Below are positions 7,048-13,280 of a DNA stretch of 13,280 nt, piece by piece. The translations under genes and the position numbers were made by a program. Source of the stretch: SXOA01 sp964444865 (GTDB lineage: Bacteria > Planctomycetota > Planctomycetia > Pirellulales > Pirellulaceae). The stretch covers positions 1 to 13,280 of the forward strand of contig CAYUJE010000182.1 in NCBI GenBank assembly GCA_964444865.1, in the 5' to 3' direction. The notes below the pieces were generated by a model, which searched no databases, had not been told where the DNA came from, and worked only from the letters and a program-made list of their open reading frames with translations. Each line of letters opens with the position of its first letter. The first letter of the stretch is position 1.

Positions 7048-7230
7048 ATGAAGAATCTCGCTTTGAAGGTGCAGCGTTTCCTGAAGTCCGAAGATGGCCC
7101 GACCGCAGTCGAGTATGCGGTGATGTTGGCGCTGATTGTTGTGGTGTGCCTCAGCACCATCACGACCATCGGCACGCGTGCGAATAGCACGTTTAACAGC
7201 ATTTCGAATGCTCTGCCCGCCGCGTCGTAA
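7048..7230 (+). CDS. flp: Flp-family type IVc pilin, first copy
   Basis: This 60-aa prepilin has the Flp layout: a 17-residue leader ending in Gly (EDG), cleavage expected after G17, then PTAVEYAVMLALIVVV with the pilin Glu at +5 (E22) and Tyr at +6 (Y23), and a single hydrophobic helix. The short hydrophilic tail ends LPAAS. It would be processed by the CpaA-type peptidase encoded downstream and polymerised as the main Tad pilus subunit. AGAGGAG at 7033-7039 gives a good ribosome binding site eight bases before the ATG. Proline at +1 replaces the more usual Ala. The gene follows the c-di-GMP riboswitch and is followed by a strong terminator, so a short, abundant pilin transcript is likely. 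The second copy, flp2, shares about 35 of the 43 mature residues. Confidence 0.93.
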   Translation: MKNLALKVQRFLKSEDGPTAVEYAVMLALIVVVCLSTITTIGTRANSTFNSISNALPAAS

Positions 7231-7279
7231 CCGCTGGTGGGATCTGTGGTTGGTGTCGTTTCGGTGCGCGACAACTCAT

Positions 7280-7324
7280 CCCCCTCGACGATCGCTTTGC
7301 GGCGGTTGTCGAGGGGGAATTTTT
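7280..7324 (+). terminator. Rho-independent terminator after flp1
   Basis: CCCCCTCGAC (7280-7289) pairs perfectly with GTCGAGGGGG (7308-7317) around an 18-base loop, followed by AA and a run of five T. It lies 50 bases after the flp1 stop. Partial read-through would give high pilin and lower expression of the downstream assembly genes, a common arrangement for pilin operons. Confidence 0.88.
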
Positions 7325-7385
7325 GTGGATTCATGGTCACTTCCGCATGGGAGCTGGCTAAGGAATCCAAACTTTTGATTCAATC

Positions 7386-7448
7386 GGATTTTCCGCCGCC
7401 AGCCCAAACAGGTTTTTGGGGGCAGTGGCGGCAAGCGGCGGAAAATCC
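7386..7448 (+). ncRNA. 14-bp perfect hairpin in the flp1-flp2 gap
   Basis: Bases 7386-7399 pair perfectly with 7435-7448, giving a 14-pair stem that contains GGATTTTCCGCCG and its complement, with a 35-base loop. No T-run follows directly; a T5 lies about 12 bases later. The word GGATTTTCCG also occurs near 6537, in the leader of flp1. The role is unknown: transcript stability, processing site or part of a regulatory leader are all possible. Confidence 0.55.
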
Positions 7449-7520
7449 ACCGGATTCTGGTTTTTGGGACGGCAAGTTTCACCCTTTGTCGGTTCCGTAA
7501 CCTAGGTTTTCGCAGCGAGT

Positions 7521-7599
7521 CTCAAAAGCCGGCGGGACAGCCGAGTTCTTTTGAGCAAGCCGCGGCCAGCCGTTGCTGGTCGCCGCCCGATTTTTTTTT
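7521..7599 (+). promoter_or_regulatory. Attenuator-like leader immediately before flp2
   Basis: Two hairpins and a T9 run occur in order. CTCAAAAG (7521-7528) pairs with CTTTTGAG (7548-7555). Then GCGGCCAGC (7562-7570) pairs with GCTGGTCGC (7575-7583) around a CGTT loop, with one wobble. After seven bases comes T9 at 7591-7599. A stem plus T-run looks like an intrinsic terminator, but it ends only 19 bases before the flp2 ATG and abuts its ribosome binding site. It may be a regulated attenuator. A homopolymer of nine T could also vary in length by slippage. Confidence 0.5.
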
Positions 7600-7618
7600 G
7601 AAATAGGAGCCCCCAAAC

Positions 7619-7801
7619 ATGAAGAATTTCCTGAACCGCGTTCGCAGCTTGATCCTCCGCGACGAAGGGCCGACCGCCGTCGAATATGCCGTCATGCTGG
7701 CGCTAATCGTGGTGGTCTGCCTGGCGACAATTACCACCATTGGCACTCGCGCCAACGGCACCTTTAACGCCGTGGCCAACAAGCTGCCGTCCGGATCGTA
7801 G
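7619..7801 (+). CDS. flp: Flp-family type IVc pilin, second copy
   Basis: A second 60-aa Flp prepilin with the same length and cut site as the first. The leader ends DEG with G17, then PTAVEYAVMLALIVVV with E22 at +5 and Y23. The mature parts of the two pilins differ at about eight positions, mostly in the C-terminal tail (for example SNALPAAS versus ANKLPSGS), while the leaders have diverged more. It is probably the product of a tandem duplication and may be a minor or alternative subunit. TAGGAG at 7604-7609 gives a ribosome binding site about nine bases from the ATG. Its own structured leader and the terminator after flp1 suggest that it is expressed with the downstream genes rather than at the level of the first pilin. 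Confidence 0.92.
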   Translation: MKNFLNRVRSLILRDEGPTAVEYAVMLALIVVVCLATITTIGTRANGTFNAVANKLPSGS

Positions 7802-7810
7802 GGCGAATCC

Positions 7811-7918
7811 ATGTACCCAGTCATTCCTGGCGAATTATTTACCGGCGGATGGGAAACCATCTGCTTTGCCATCACACTCATCGGCGCCTTCGTCAGCTAC
7901 CTGCTGACGTGGCGCTAA
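7811..7918 (+). CDS. 35-aa small membrane protein within the tad operon
   Basis: An ATG nine bases after the flp2 stop opens a 35-codon frame ending TAA at 7916-7918. The product begins MYPVIPGELFTGGWE and then has one hydrophobic helix of about 18 residues (ICFAITLIGAFVSYLLTW), ending in a single Arg. Composition and position between pilin and prepilin peptidase favour a real gene. The ribosome binding site is weak (GGGCGA), so translational coupling to flp2 is likely. It lacks a Gly/Glu prepilin site, so it is not another pilin. Possible roles, by inference only, are an accessory subunit of the Tad inner-membrane complex or a small partner of the peptidase. I recognise no named family. Conservation at the same place in related loci would decide whether it is real. 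Confidence 0.6.
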   Translation: MYPVIPGELFTGGWETICFAITLIGAFVSYLLTWR

Positions 7919-7958
7919 AACCCAATACCGATAGAAAGCAGCACGGGGAGAGGTCGAT

Positions 7959-8528
7959 ATGCAGGCTCTTTTGTTTGATTTTGCCCAGATCATGGCTCAA
8001 AACTGGACGGTCTGGCTGGTCACCGTGGTCCTGATTCTGGCCGCGGTCATCGACGGCTTTGAGCTCAAAGTCCCCAACTGGGTCACTTTTCCCTTCATCC
8101 TCAGTGGGTGGGCTTATGCCTTTTTCGCCATGGGCTGGGAAGGTCTCGGCTGGAGCTTGCTGGGGACGGTGGTCGGCCTGGCGCTGCTCATGCCGGCTTA
8201 TGCCATCGGCGGCATGGGTGCGGGAGACGTGAAATTGCTGGCGGGAGTCGGTGCCTGGATTCTCATCCAGCATACGGTCAACTCGTTCTGCGTTTCGGCG
8301 ATCGTCGGTGCCCTGATGGCAGTCCTGATGGTGGTAGCGCGGCGTGCCTGGAAGAAACACCAGGATCAGTTCTGGCTGATTCTCAACGAAATCATGGTTA
8401 TCAAGAATCCCGAGAAACTTGCGGAAATCGCCGCCGAACGCAAACAGCGGATGCTGCTGCTGCCCTACGGGATTCCAATCGCGATTGGCACCATCGGTTA
8501 CTTCTTGTGGATGGGAATGTTGGTATGA
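7959..8528 (+). CDS. cpaA: Type IV prepilin peptidase, A24 family (CpaA/TadV-like)
   Basis: The 189-aa polytopic membrane protein carries both aspartates of the A24 aspartyl proteases: D32 in AAVIDGFELKVPNW and D90 in the GxGD motif GGMGAGDVK. It lacks the N-terminal methyltransferase and cysteine-rich domain of full PilD enzymes, as is usual for the Tad-type CpaA/TadV peptidases. It would cut Flp prepilins and the TadE pseudopilin after Gly on the cytoplasmic side of the inner membrane. A polar insert at about residues 125-165 (RRAWKKHQDQ to AAERKQRM) separates the last membrane helices and probably faces the cytoplasm. GGGGAGAGG lies a few bases before the ATG. The stop overlaps the start of the next gene as ATGA. 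Confidence 0.92.
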   Translation: MQALLFDFAQIMAQNWTVWLVTVVLILAAVIDGFELKVPNWVTFPFILSGWAYAFFAMGWEGLGWSLLGTVVGLALLMPAYAIGGMGAGDVKLLAGVGAWILIQHTVNSFCVSAIVGALMAVLMVVARRAWKKHQDQFWLILNEIMVIKNPEKLAEIAAERKQRMLLLPYGIPIAIGTIGYFLWMGMLV

Positions 8529-8989
8529 ACAAGCTGAACTTGGAACAACAGTCGGTTAGCAGTCCGCTCAAACCACGAAGACGCTTACGCGGACTTCGAT
8601 TGGGGGCGGCGACGGTGGAGTTTGCCCTGGTGGCTCCGCTGTTTTTCCTGTTGGTGTTTGGCATGGTGGAGTTCGGCCGCATGGTGATGATCCAGCAGGT
8701 CATCACCAACGCCTCCCGCGAAGGGGCCCGCAAAGCGGTGCTGGACGGCTCTTCGTCCACCAGCGTGAAAAATGCGGTGGTCACGTACATGTCCAACGGC
8801 GGCGTAACCATCAGTACCAGCAATGTGACCATCAACCCCACCGATCCCGCGTCCGCACCGGCGGGTAATCCGGTAACGGTTACCGTCTCCGTTCCTTTTA
8901 GTCAAGTTAGCTGGCTTCCGTCGCCAATGTTTCTTGGAAGCAGGCAGATGACCGCTTCCACGGTAATGCGCCGCGAAGCTGTCAATTAG
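8525..8989 (+). CDS. tadE: TadE-like pseudopilin
   Basis: The 154-aa product has a positively charged N-terminus (KPRRRLRGLRLG), then the TadE prepilin-like site G27/AATVEFALVAPLFFLLVFGMVEFGR with the conserved Glu at +5 (E32), one hydrophobic helix and a ~90-residue Ser/Thr-rich extracytoplasmic domain. TadE/TadF pseudopilins are processed by the same peptidase and help assemble the Flp pilus. The start at 8525 overlaps the peptidase stop by four bases, so translation is probably coupled. A much longer frame runs upstream in this reading phase, but it lies inside the peptidase gene and has no family support. Only one TadE-type protein is seen in the window; a TadF or TadG partner may lie further on. 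Confidence 0.9.
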   Translation: MNKLNLEQQSVSSPLKPRRRLRGLRLGAATVEFALVAPLFFLLVFGMVEFGRMVMIQQVITNASREGARKAVLDGSSSTSVKNAVVTYMSNGGVTISTSNVTINPTDPASAPAGNPVTVTVSVPFSQVSWLPSPMFLGSRQMTASTVMRREAVN

Positions 8990-9079
8990 CGAAAGCTTGA
9001 CGGTTGTATCAGTTGTAAGAATTTAACAGTTCTTGATTCTGCTTGCGTCCGGTTGGAAAAACCACGAAGGACTATTGCC

Positions 9080-10159
9080 ATGAAGATGAAGTCGCTGGTT
9101 TTGATTTTCATCGCCCTCGCATGCGGTCTGGTTGCCACCATCGGCATCAGCCAGGTGATGCAGCAGAATGCAGGCGGCGGCGGCGCAACCATGAAAATGG
9201 AGCAAATCCTCGTCGCCAAGGGGGATATCGATATCGGCGCGATTCTCGATGCCAACTCGGTACAGTTGGAGGAATGGCCAGCCGCCAAGGTTCCGGAAGG
9301 GGCTGTTCGCACCTTGGACGAGGTCAACGGGCAATTTCCCCAAGCCCGTTTTTATAAAGGGGAGCCCATTCTGAAAGCCAAAATCTCGGACAAGAATAAG
9401 ACAGCTGCCCAAGGGATCGAAGAAGGCTATCGCACTTCCACGATTAAGGTCGACGAAGACACGGTGATGGAAGGGATTGGCCCTGGCGACCGGGTGGATG
9501 TGATGGTTTTTCTTCGCAAGGGAGAAGGGATCCAGCAAACCGGCGTCTACCCGATCATAAAGAATGTTCGCGTGTTTTCTAAAGGGGCCCAGACAGAACG
9601 AGTGGTGGACGCCAAAAGCGGGCAGGAAACCCGCGCCCGCACGATTTCGCTCATGGTAAAGCCGGCCCAGGCGCAGGAAATTGCCCTGGCTTCGCAAATG
9701 GGCAAGATCACGCTAGCACTCCGCAATCCCAAAGATGATCCTGCCAATGACAAGGACCAGGTGGTCCCGCTTTCCGATCTGCTCAACGGCAAGTCATCCA
9801 GCGGAGACGACAAGAAGAGCACTGCGTCAACGGGAACCAATGACTTGCTGGCACAGCTTCGGTCGGCCATTCCCGCGAAAGAAGCCGCCCCCGCACCAAC
9901 ACCCGCGCCAGTCGCCCCGGTGACCGCCAAGGGGCCCGCGTTTGTCATGACGGTGCAGACCCCCACGGAGATCAAATCGTTTGAATGGTCCGATCTCAAG
10001 GGGCTCCCCACTGAATCCGTTTTGCTGTCGGTCAACGCTAGCAGTAACGTTCCGGCGATACCACTTCCGGTCACGCTCGACAAGCCGGCTCCCACACCCC
10101 CGCCAAAGGCGGAGGGCATCGAGTCCGACTCGGAAGAAACGCATTCCTCCAATCGTTAA
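9080..10159 (+). CDS. cpaB: Flp pilus assembly protein CpaB/RcpC
   Basis: The 359-aa product starts with a signal anchor (residues 4-24), followed by an SAF-like domain at about 38-105 (EQILVAKGDIDIGAILDANSVQLEEWP) and a CpaB/RcpC domain at about 115-220. These periplasmic proteins assist the Tad secretin. The C-terminal ~120 residues form a low-complexity, Ala/Pro/Ser-rich tail (KEAAPAPTPAPVAPV) with a short ordered-looking block near 275-325, and end in an acidic stretch. The start at ATG 9080 has AAGGA nine bases upstream; a TTG at 9053 is in frame but lacks a ribosome binding site. The gene follows tadE after 90 bases and precedes cpaC, the usual order. Confidence 0.92.
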   Translation: MKMKSLVLIFIALACGLVATIGISQVMQQNAGGGGATMKMEQILVAKGDIDIGAILDANSVQLEEWPAAKVPEGAVRTLDEVNGQFPQARFYKGEPILKAKISDKNKTAAQGIEEGYRTSTIKVDEDTVMEGIGPGDRVDVMVFLRKGEGIQQTGVYPIIKNVRVFSKGAQTERVVDAKSGQETRARTISLMVKPAQAQEIALASQMGKITLALRNPKDDPANDKDQVVPLSDLLNGKSSSGDDKKSTASTGTNDLLAQLRSAIPAKEAAPAPTPAPVAPVTAKGPAFVMTVQTPTEIKSFEWSDLKGLPTESVLLSVNASSNVPAIPLPVTLDKPAPTPPPKAEGIESDSEETHSSNR

Positions 10160-10186
10160 ACTCGGAATTCGCGAAACAAACGCAAC

Positions 10187-10204
10187 GTTCGTCACAAGAC
10201 GAAC
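10187..10204 (+). ncRNA. Small hairpin between cpaB and cpaC
   Basis: GTTCGTC (10187-10193) pairs perfectly with GACGAAC (10198-10204) around an ACAA loop. No T-run follows, so it is not a classic terminator. It may be an mRNA processing or stability element in the 102-base gap between the genes. Confidence 0.45.
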
Positions 10205-10261
10205 CGAAGTAAAAAGAGGACGCCTCGCGTCAGACCCCAAATTCTCGCAAGGAAGACAAGG

Positions 10262-11938
10262 ATGTCGACCGTATTCGCCCGCCAACTGCGCGCTGGATTG
10301 GCCCTATTTTGCCTGGGACTCTCTTTCGCTTCGCCTGCACTGCTTCTCGCCCAAGTGAATGAAGACGCTCCCGGCGTCAAGTTCAAGGTTCTGGGGCAGG
10401 CCGAGCGGATGACGATGATCGTCAACACCAGCCGTATCGTGGAATTTCCGTTTGAAGTTCCCAAGATGCTGGTCAACAATCCCGATCTGGTCAGGGTCGT
10501 CCCGCTTTCGCCCAAATCCATCCAGGTCTCCGCCCTCAAGCAGGGGTCTACCCAGCTCAACGTCTGGAGTTCCGACGATAAGATTACCTCCATTGACATC
10601 GCGATCAACGGAGACGTCCAAGAACTCGAGGGCGTGTTGAAACAAGAATTTCCGGAAGCTGCCCTGCGCCTGCGAACTCTGAACAGCAGCTTGCACATTT
10701 CCGGCTTTGTGCCCAAGGCAGAGTCTGTGTCGCAAATCATCAAGATTGCACAAGATTACTTTCCCAATGTCATCAACGGCATGACGGTCGGCGGCGTTCA
10801 ACAGGTGGTGTTGCACGTTAAGGTCATGGAAGTCTCGCGGACGAAGCTTCGCAATTTGGGCTTCGACTGGGCTGCCATTTCCAGTAATGGGTTTGTGGTG
10901 CAAGGGGCGGCGGGCCTGGTGCCAGCTTCGGTCACCGCGCTCAGCCAGCCTGTGCCGCTCACCAGCGATACACTGCGGTTTGCTGTCACCAACGGCACAG
11001 AGAACTTCAACGGTTTTCTCGAAGCCCTGGAACGCAACAACCTCGCTCAACTCCTTTCGGAACCGACCCTGACCACCGTCAGCGGACGCCCCGCCAGCTT
11101 TCTGGTGGGTGGCCAAATTCCGATTCCCGTGCCGCAGTCTCTCGGTGTCACCACGATTGAATATCGAGATTTCGGAACCAAAATCGACTTCGTCCCCATC
11201 GTGCTGGGCAATGGCAAGGTACGACTCGACGTTCGTGCCGAAGTCACCGAAGTGGACCCGAGCATCAGCGCCACTATCGGCAACGGCAGCGTCCCCGGAT
11301 TCCGCAGCCGCAACGCGGAAACCGGCGCGGAAATGAAAACCGGTCAGACGATGGCCATTGCCGGTCTCGTTTTTAACAAGAAGGATGCCTCGGTCCGCGG
11401 GTTTCCGTGGCTCATGGATATGCCGTGGGTCGGCTCCGCTTTCCGCCGGACCAGCCACCAGGAAAACGAGCTCGAACTCATCATCATGGTCACTCCTGAA
11501 TTCTGCGAAGCGATGGATGCAACCGAGGTGCCTCCCTGTGGGCCGGGCCAGCTTTCCACTTCCCCCACCGATACCGAACTCTTCTACCGCGGCTATTTGG
11601 AAGTTCCCAAGCCCTGCGGCAACGGCAACTGTCCTCCCGGATTTCGCGGCAATGGGCTGGGTGAAGGCTACGAGAATTTGCCCTCGCCGGCGACTGGCGG
11701 ACAGAGCGCTCGTCGCCCCACCTCGGCTCAGCCTGGCAACTATCCGGCTCTGCGAACCGCCACGCAGCCCAAATCCACTGCCTCCGGCACAAGCAGCACG
11801 TCCGCTAGGACCGTTTCCAGCACCCCCAGCACCAACAGTCGGAGTAATACGAGCAAGCCAGCCGGGAGTCCCACAAAACCATCTTCTTCCGCCAGGCCCA
11901 AGCTCATCGGACCGCTCGGATATGACGATTTAAGGTAA
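10262..11938 (+). CDS. cpaC: Tad pilus outer-membrane secretin CpaC/RcpA
   Basis: The 558-aa product begins with a signal peptide ending near residue 31 (LLLAQ). A pilus-type secretin N-domain follows at about 40-120 (GQAERMTMIVNTSRIVEF), then a BON-like segment near 120-170, and the secretin domain at about 235-415, with blocks LLSEPTLTTVSGRPASFLVGG and ENELELIIMVTPEF. It would form the ring channel in the outer membrane through which Flp pili exit. AAGGA lies before the ATG at 10262. The last ~140 residues are an extension not needed for the secretin fold: a segment with four cysteines (about residues 418-460, CEAMDATEVPPCGPG and KPCGNGNCPPG), then a Ser/Thr/Pro-rich low-complexity tail ending PLGYDDLR. 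The tail may bind the cell envelope or a partner. Confidence 0.93.
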   Translation: MSTVFARQLRAGLALFCLGLSFASPALLLAQVNEDAPGVKFKVLGQAERMTMIVNTSRIVEFPFEVPKMLVNNPDLVRVVPLSPKSIQVSALKQGSTQLNVWSSDDKITSIDIAINGDVQELEGVLKQEFPEAALRLRTLNSSLHISGFVPKAESVSQIIKIAQDYFPNVINGMTVGGVQQVVLHVKVMEVSRTKLRNLGFDWAAISSNGFVVQGAAGLVPASVTALSQPVPLTSDTLRFAVTNGTENFNGFLEALERNNLAQLLSEPTLTTVSGRPASFLVGGQIPIPVPQSLGVTTIEYRDFGTKIDFVPIVLGNGKVRLDVRAEVTEVDPSISATIGNGSVPGFRSRNAETGAEMKTGQTMAIAGLVFNKKDASVRGFPWLMDMPWVGSAFRRTSHQENELELIIMVTPEFCEAMDATEVPPCGPGQLSTSPTDTELFYRGYLEVPKPCGNGNCPPGFRGNGLGEGYENLPSPATGGQSARRPTSAQPGNYPALRTATQPKSTASGTSSTSARTVSSTPSTNSRSNTSKPAGSPTKPSSSARPKLIGPLGYDDLR

Positions 11939-12005
11939 TGAGGAATTGCTAGCTACGGAGGGCGGCGATCCTCTTGCACTGCCCTCTTCACCCAGATTGA
12001 CCCCG

Positions 12006-13229
12006 ATGAGCAACGTCCTTCGACTGGCCATCGTTGACCCGAGCGATACTTCCCGCAACGCCATTAAAAACATGCTGCTGGGCATGGAGGTGGTGTGGCT
12101 GGAGGCGGAGTGCTCGCGCTACGAATTTTTCGCCGATGTTGTCGCGCAAACCAGCCCGGACATCGGCGTTATCTGCCTGGATGCCAATCCCGAAAAGGGA
12201 CTCAAGTTGATGGAGTCCCTTCGGGAAACCGCCCCGGACTGCAACATTCTGGTGGTCAGCGGAAATTCGGACGGCCAGGTCATTTTGCGGGCCATGCGGG
12301 CCGGAGCCAAGGAATTCCTCACCCAGCCCCTCCGCGTCGAAGAGCTGGTGGCGGCTCTCGACCGTATTGGCGCGGTGAAGTTTGGCACCGGAACTGGCGG
12401 CGGCCGCAGCTCGCAAGTGATTGCCATCGCGGGAACCACCGGCGGCGTGGGTACAACCAGCCTGGCCGTCAATCTGGGCTGCATCCTGGCCCAGGACAAG
12501 CGGAATTCCGTGGTGCTCTTGGACCTGGATTTGTCACTGGGGGACACCGACGTGTTCCTGGACACGATCCCGGATTACACCATCGTTGACGTCGCCCAAA
12601 ACATCAGCCGACTCGACATTCAGCTCCTGAAAAAATCGCTGACCAAGCACTCCAGCGGGCTCTATCTGCTCCCCCGTCCCGTACAGCTCCAGGACATTTC
12701 GCTGATCACTCCCGATGACTTCACCCGAGTCCTGGGACTTTTCAAAGCCACGTTTTCGCACCTCATTCTCGATCTCTCCAAGAGCTACAGCCCGCTGGAT
12801 ATTGCCGCCCTCAAGGCCGCCAAGGATGTGCTCCTGGTGACGCAACTCGATTTGCCGTGCATGCGGAACGTAGTGCGCCTGCTCATGTCGTTCGGCGAAA
12901 TTGAAGGGCTTAAGGAAAAGGTCAAGATCATTGTCAATCGCGTTGGCTTGGACGCCGGACAGATCAGCCTCAAGCGCGCCCAGGAAACGATGGGGAAGGA
13001 AATTTTCTGGCAGCTCCCCAACGACTACCGCACGATGGTCGATATCCGCAACAACGGGATTCCTCTGATTGAGCACAATTCCAAGGCGGGGATCACCCAA
13101 GCCATGAAGGCGCTCGCCGACATGCTGACCAAGGACGATGCCACGCGCGAAGAAGAAGCCGCCTCCACGACCAAAGGGACCGGCTGGTTCAAATTCTTCG
13201 GCATGGGCAAAGCCAAAGCTGCCCCCTAA
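12006..13229 (+). CDS. cpaE: Tad pilus CpaE/TadZ-like protein, receiver-like plus MinD/ParA-like ATPase
   Basis: The 407-aa product has an N-terminal receiver-like domain (1-120) and a MinD/ParA-type domain (about 135-385). In the receiver, D11 and D14 near strand 1 and D59 at the usual phosphoacceptor position are present, but the conserved Lys is Q107 (LTQPL). The nucleotide-binding loop reads GTTGGVGTTS (143-152): both lysines of the ParA KGGVGKT motif are replaced by Thr (T145 and T150). The Walker A' region VVLLDLDLSLGDTDVFL is intact. CpaE/TadZ proteins localise the Tad machine, often at a pole. I chose ATG 12006 because the receiver fold begins there (MSNVLRLAIVDP); an in-frame TTG at 11946 has GAGGA too close. 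The operon probably continues with the CpaF ATPase outside the window. Confidence 0.92.
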   Translation: MSNVLRLAIVDPSDTSRNAIKNMLLGMEVVWLEAECSRYEFFADVVAQTSPDIGVICLDANPEKGLKLMESLRETAPDCNILVVSGNSDGQVILRAMRAGAKEFLTQPLRVEELVAALDRIGAVKFGTGTGGGRSSQVIAIAGTTGGVGTTSLAVNLGCILAQDKRNSVVLLDLDLSLGDTDVFLDTIPDYTIVDVAQNISRLDIQLLKKSLTKHSSGLYLLPRPVQLQDISLITPDDFTRVLGLFKATFSHLILDLSKSYSPLDIAALKAAKDVLLVTQLDLPCMRNVVRLLMSFGEIEGLKEKVKIIVNRVGLDAGQISLKRAQETMGKEIFWQLPNDYRTMVDIRNNGIPLIEHNSKAGITQAMKALADMLTKDDATREEEAASTTKGTGWFKFFGMGKAKAAP

Positions 13230-13280
13230 GGGACGCCGCGCCACTGACTTCCCCCGCGTGCAATCGGGGCAACGGCGCAA
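13230..13280. other. Start of the gap after cpaE
   Basis: Only 51 bases are visible. A five-pair hairpin (CCCCG 13252-13256 with CGGGG 13265-13269) can form, but no T-run follows. I do not call a terminator, and the pilus operon may continue. Confidence 0.4.

Noticed and set aside
7500..7560. Second c-di-GMP riboswitch in the flp2 leader
   Set aside because: Fragments such as GTCTCAAAAGCC and GACAGCCGAGTT vaguely resemble GEMM boxes, but there is no GNRA-capped P2 and no GGCAAACC-like entry strand in the right place.
8108..8524. N-terminal extension of the TadE gene upstream to 8108
   Set aside because: It lies inside the prepilin peptidase gene in another phase; the ATG at 8525 overlapping the peptidase stop gives a normal TadE N-terminus.
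8997..9025. Internal promoter ahead of cpaB
   Set aside because: TTGACG is a fair -35 box, but at the proper spacing the -10 position (AATTTA) does not match the consensus.
10304..11458. A 384-codon minus-strand frame opposite the secretin gene
   Set aside because: The secretin is unmistakable on the plus strand, and the antisense translation has no domain or ribosome binding site.
1..13280. CRISPR array, tRNA, rRNA, transposase or phage genes
   Set aside because: I saw no regularly spaced direct repeats, no tRNA cloverleaf, no rRNA-like sequence and no transposase or integrase domain on either strand.

Overview
The window looks like chromosomal DNA from a planctomycete. It is moderately GC-rich. 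It carries a secreted cytochrome-like protein with the BIG2/DUF1549/DUF1553 layout that is expanded almost only in Planctomycetota, and a Tad/Flp pilus locus whose pilins have the 'DGPTAVEY/EGPTAVEY' signature. I cannot name genus or species from sequence alone.

Left part (1-4345) is on the minus strand. Bases 1-554 have no convincing gene, only a 27-bp perfect inverted repeat. A small single-pass membrane protein (555-1142) follows a 737-aa exported haem-motif protein (1206-3419), with a 63-bp gap, so they may be co-transcribed. A second single-pass membrane protein (3677-4345) lies upstream, and a second inverted repeat related to the first sits between it and the 737-aa gene. A full-length type IV ABC exporter half-transporter (4467-6341) diverges from it on the plus strand.

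Right part (about 6600-13280) is all plus strand. A long leader carries a c-di-GMP-I (GEMM-I) riboswitch aptamer (about 6757-6853), followed by more leader hairpins and then the pilus genes: pilin flp1 (7048), a strong terminator, a second structured leader ending in a hairpin plus T9 tract, pilin flp2 (7619), a 35-codon membrane ORF (7811), prepilin peptidase (7959), a TadE pseudopilin (8525), cpaB (9080), secretin cpaC (10262) and cpaE/tadZ (12006). The ATPase, platform genes and pilotin expected for a Tad machine are not in the window and probably lie beyond 13280.

How the genes fit together (inference from known families): pilins made from the riboswitch-controlled leader are cut by the CpaA-type peptidase, assembled by the Tad machine whose periplasmic part is CpaB, exit through the CpaC secretin, and are positioned by CpaE. 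The riboswitch would link pilus production to cellular c-di-GMP. The least described parts are the leader architecture, the attenuator-like element just ahead of flp2, and the 35-aa membrane protein.
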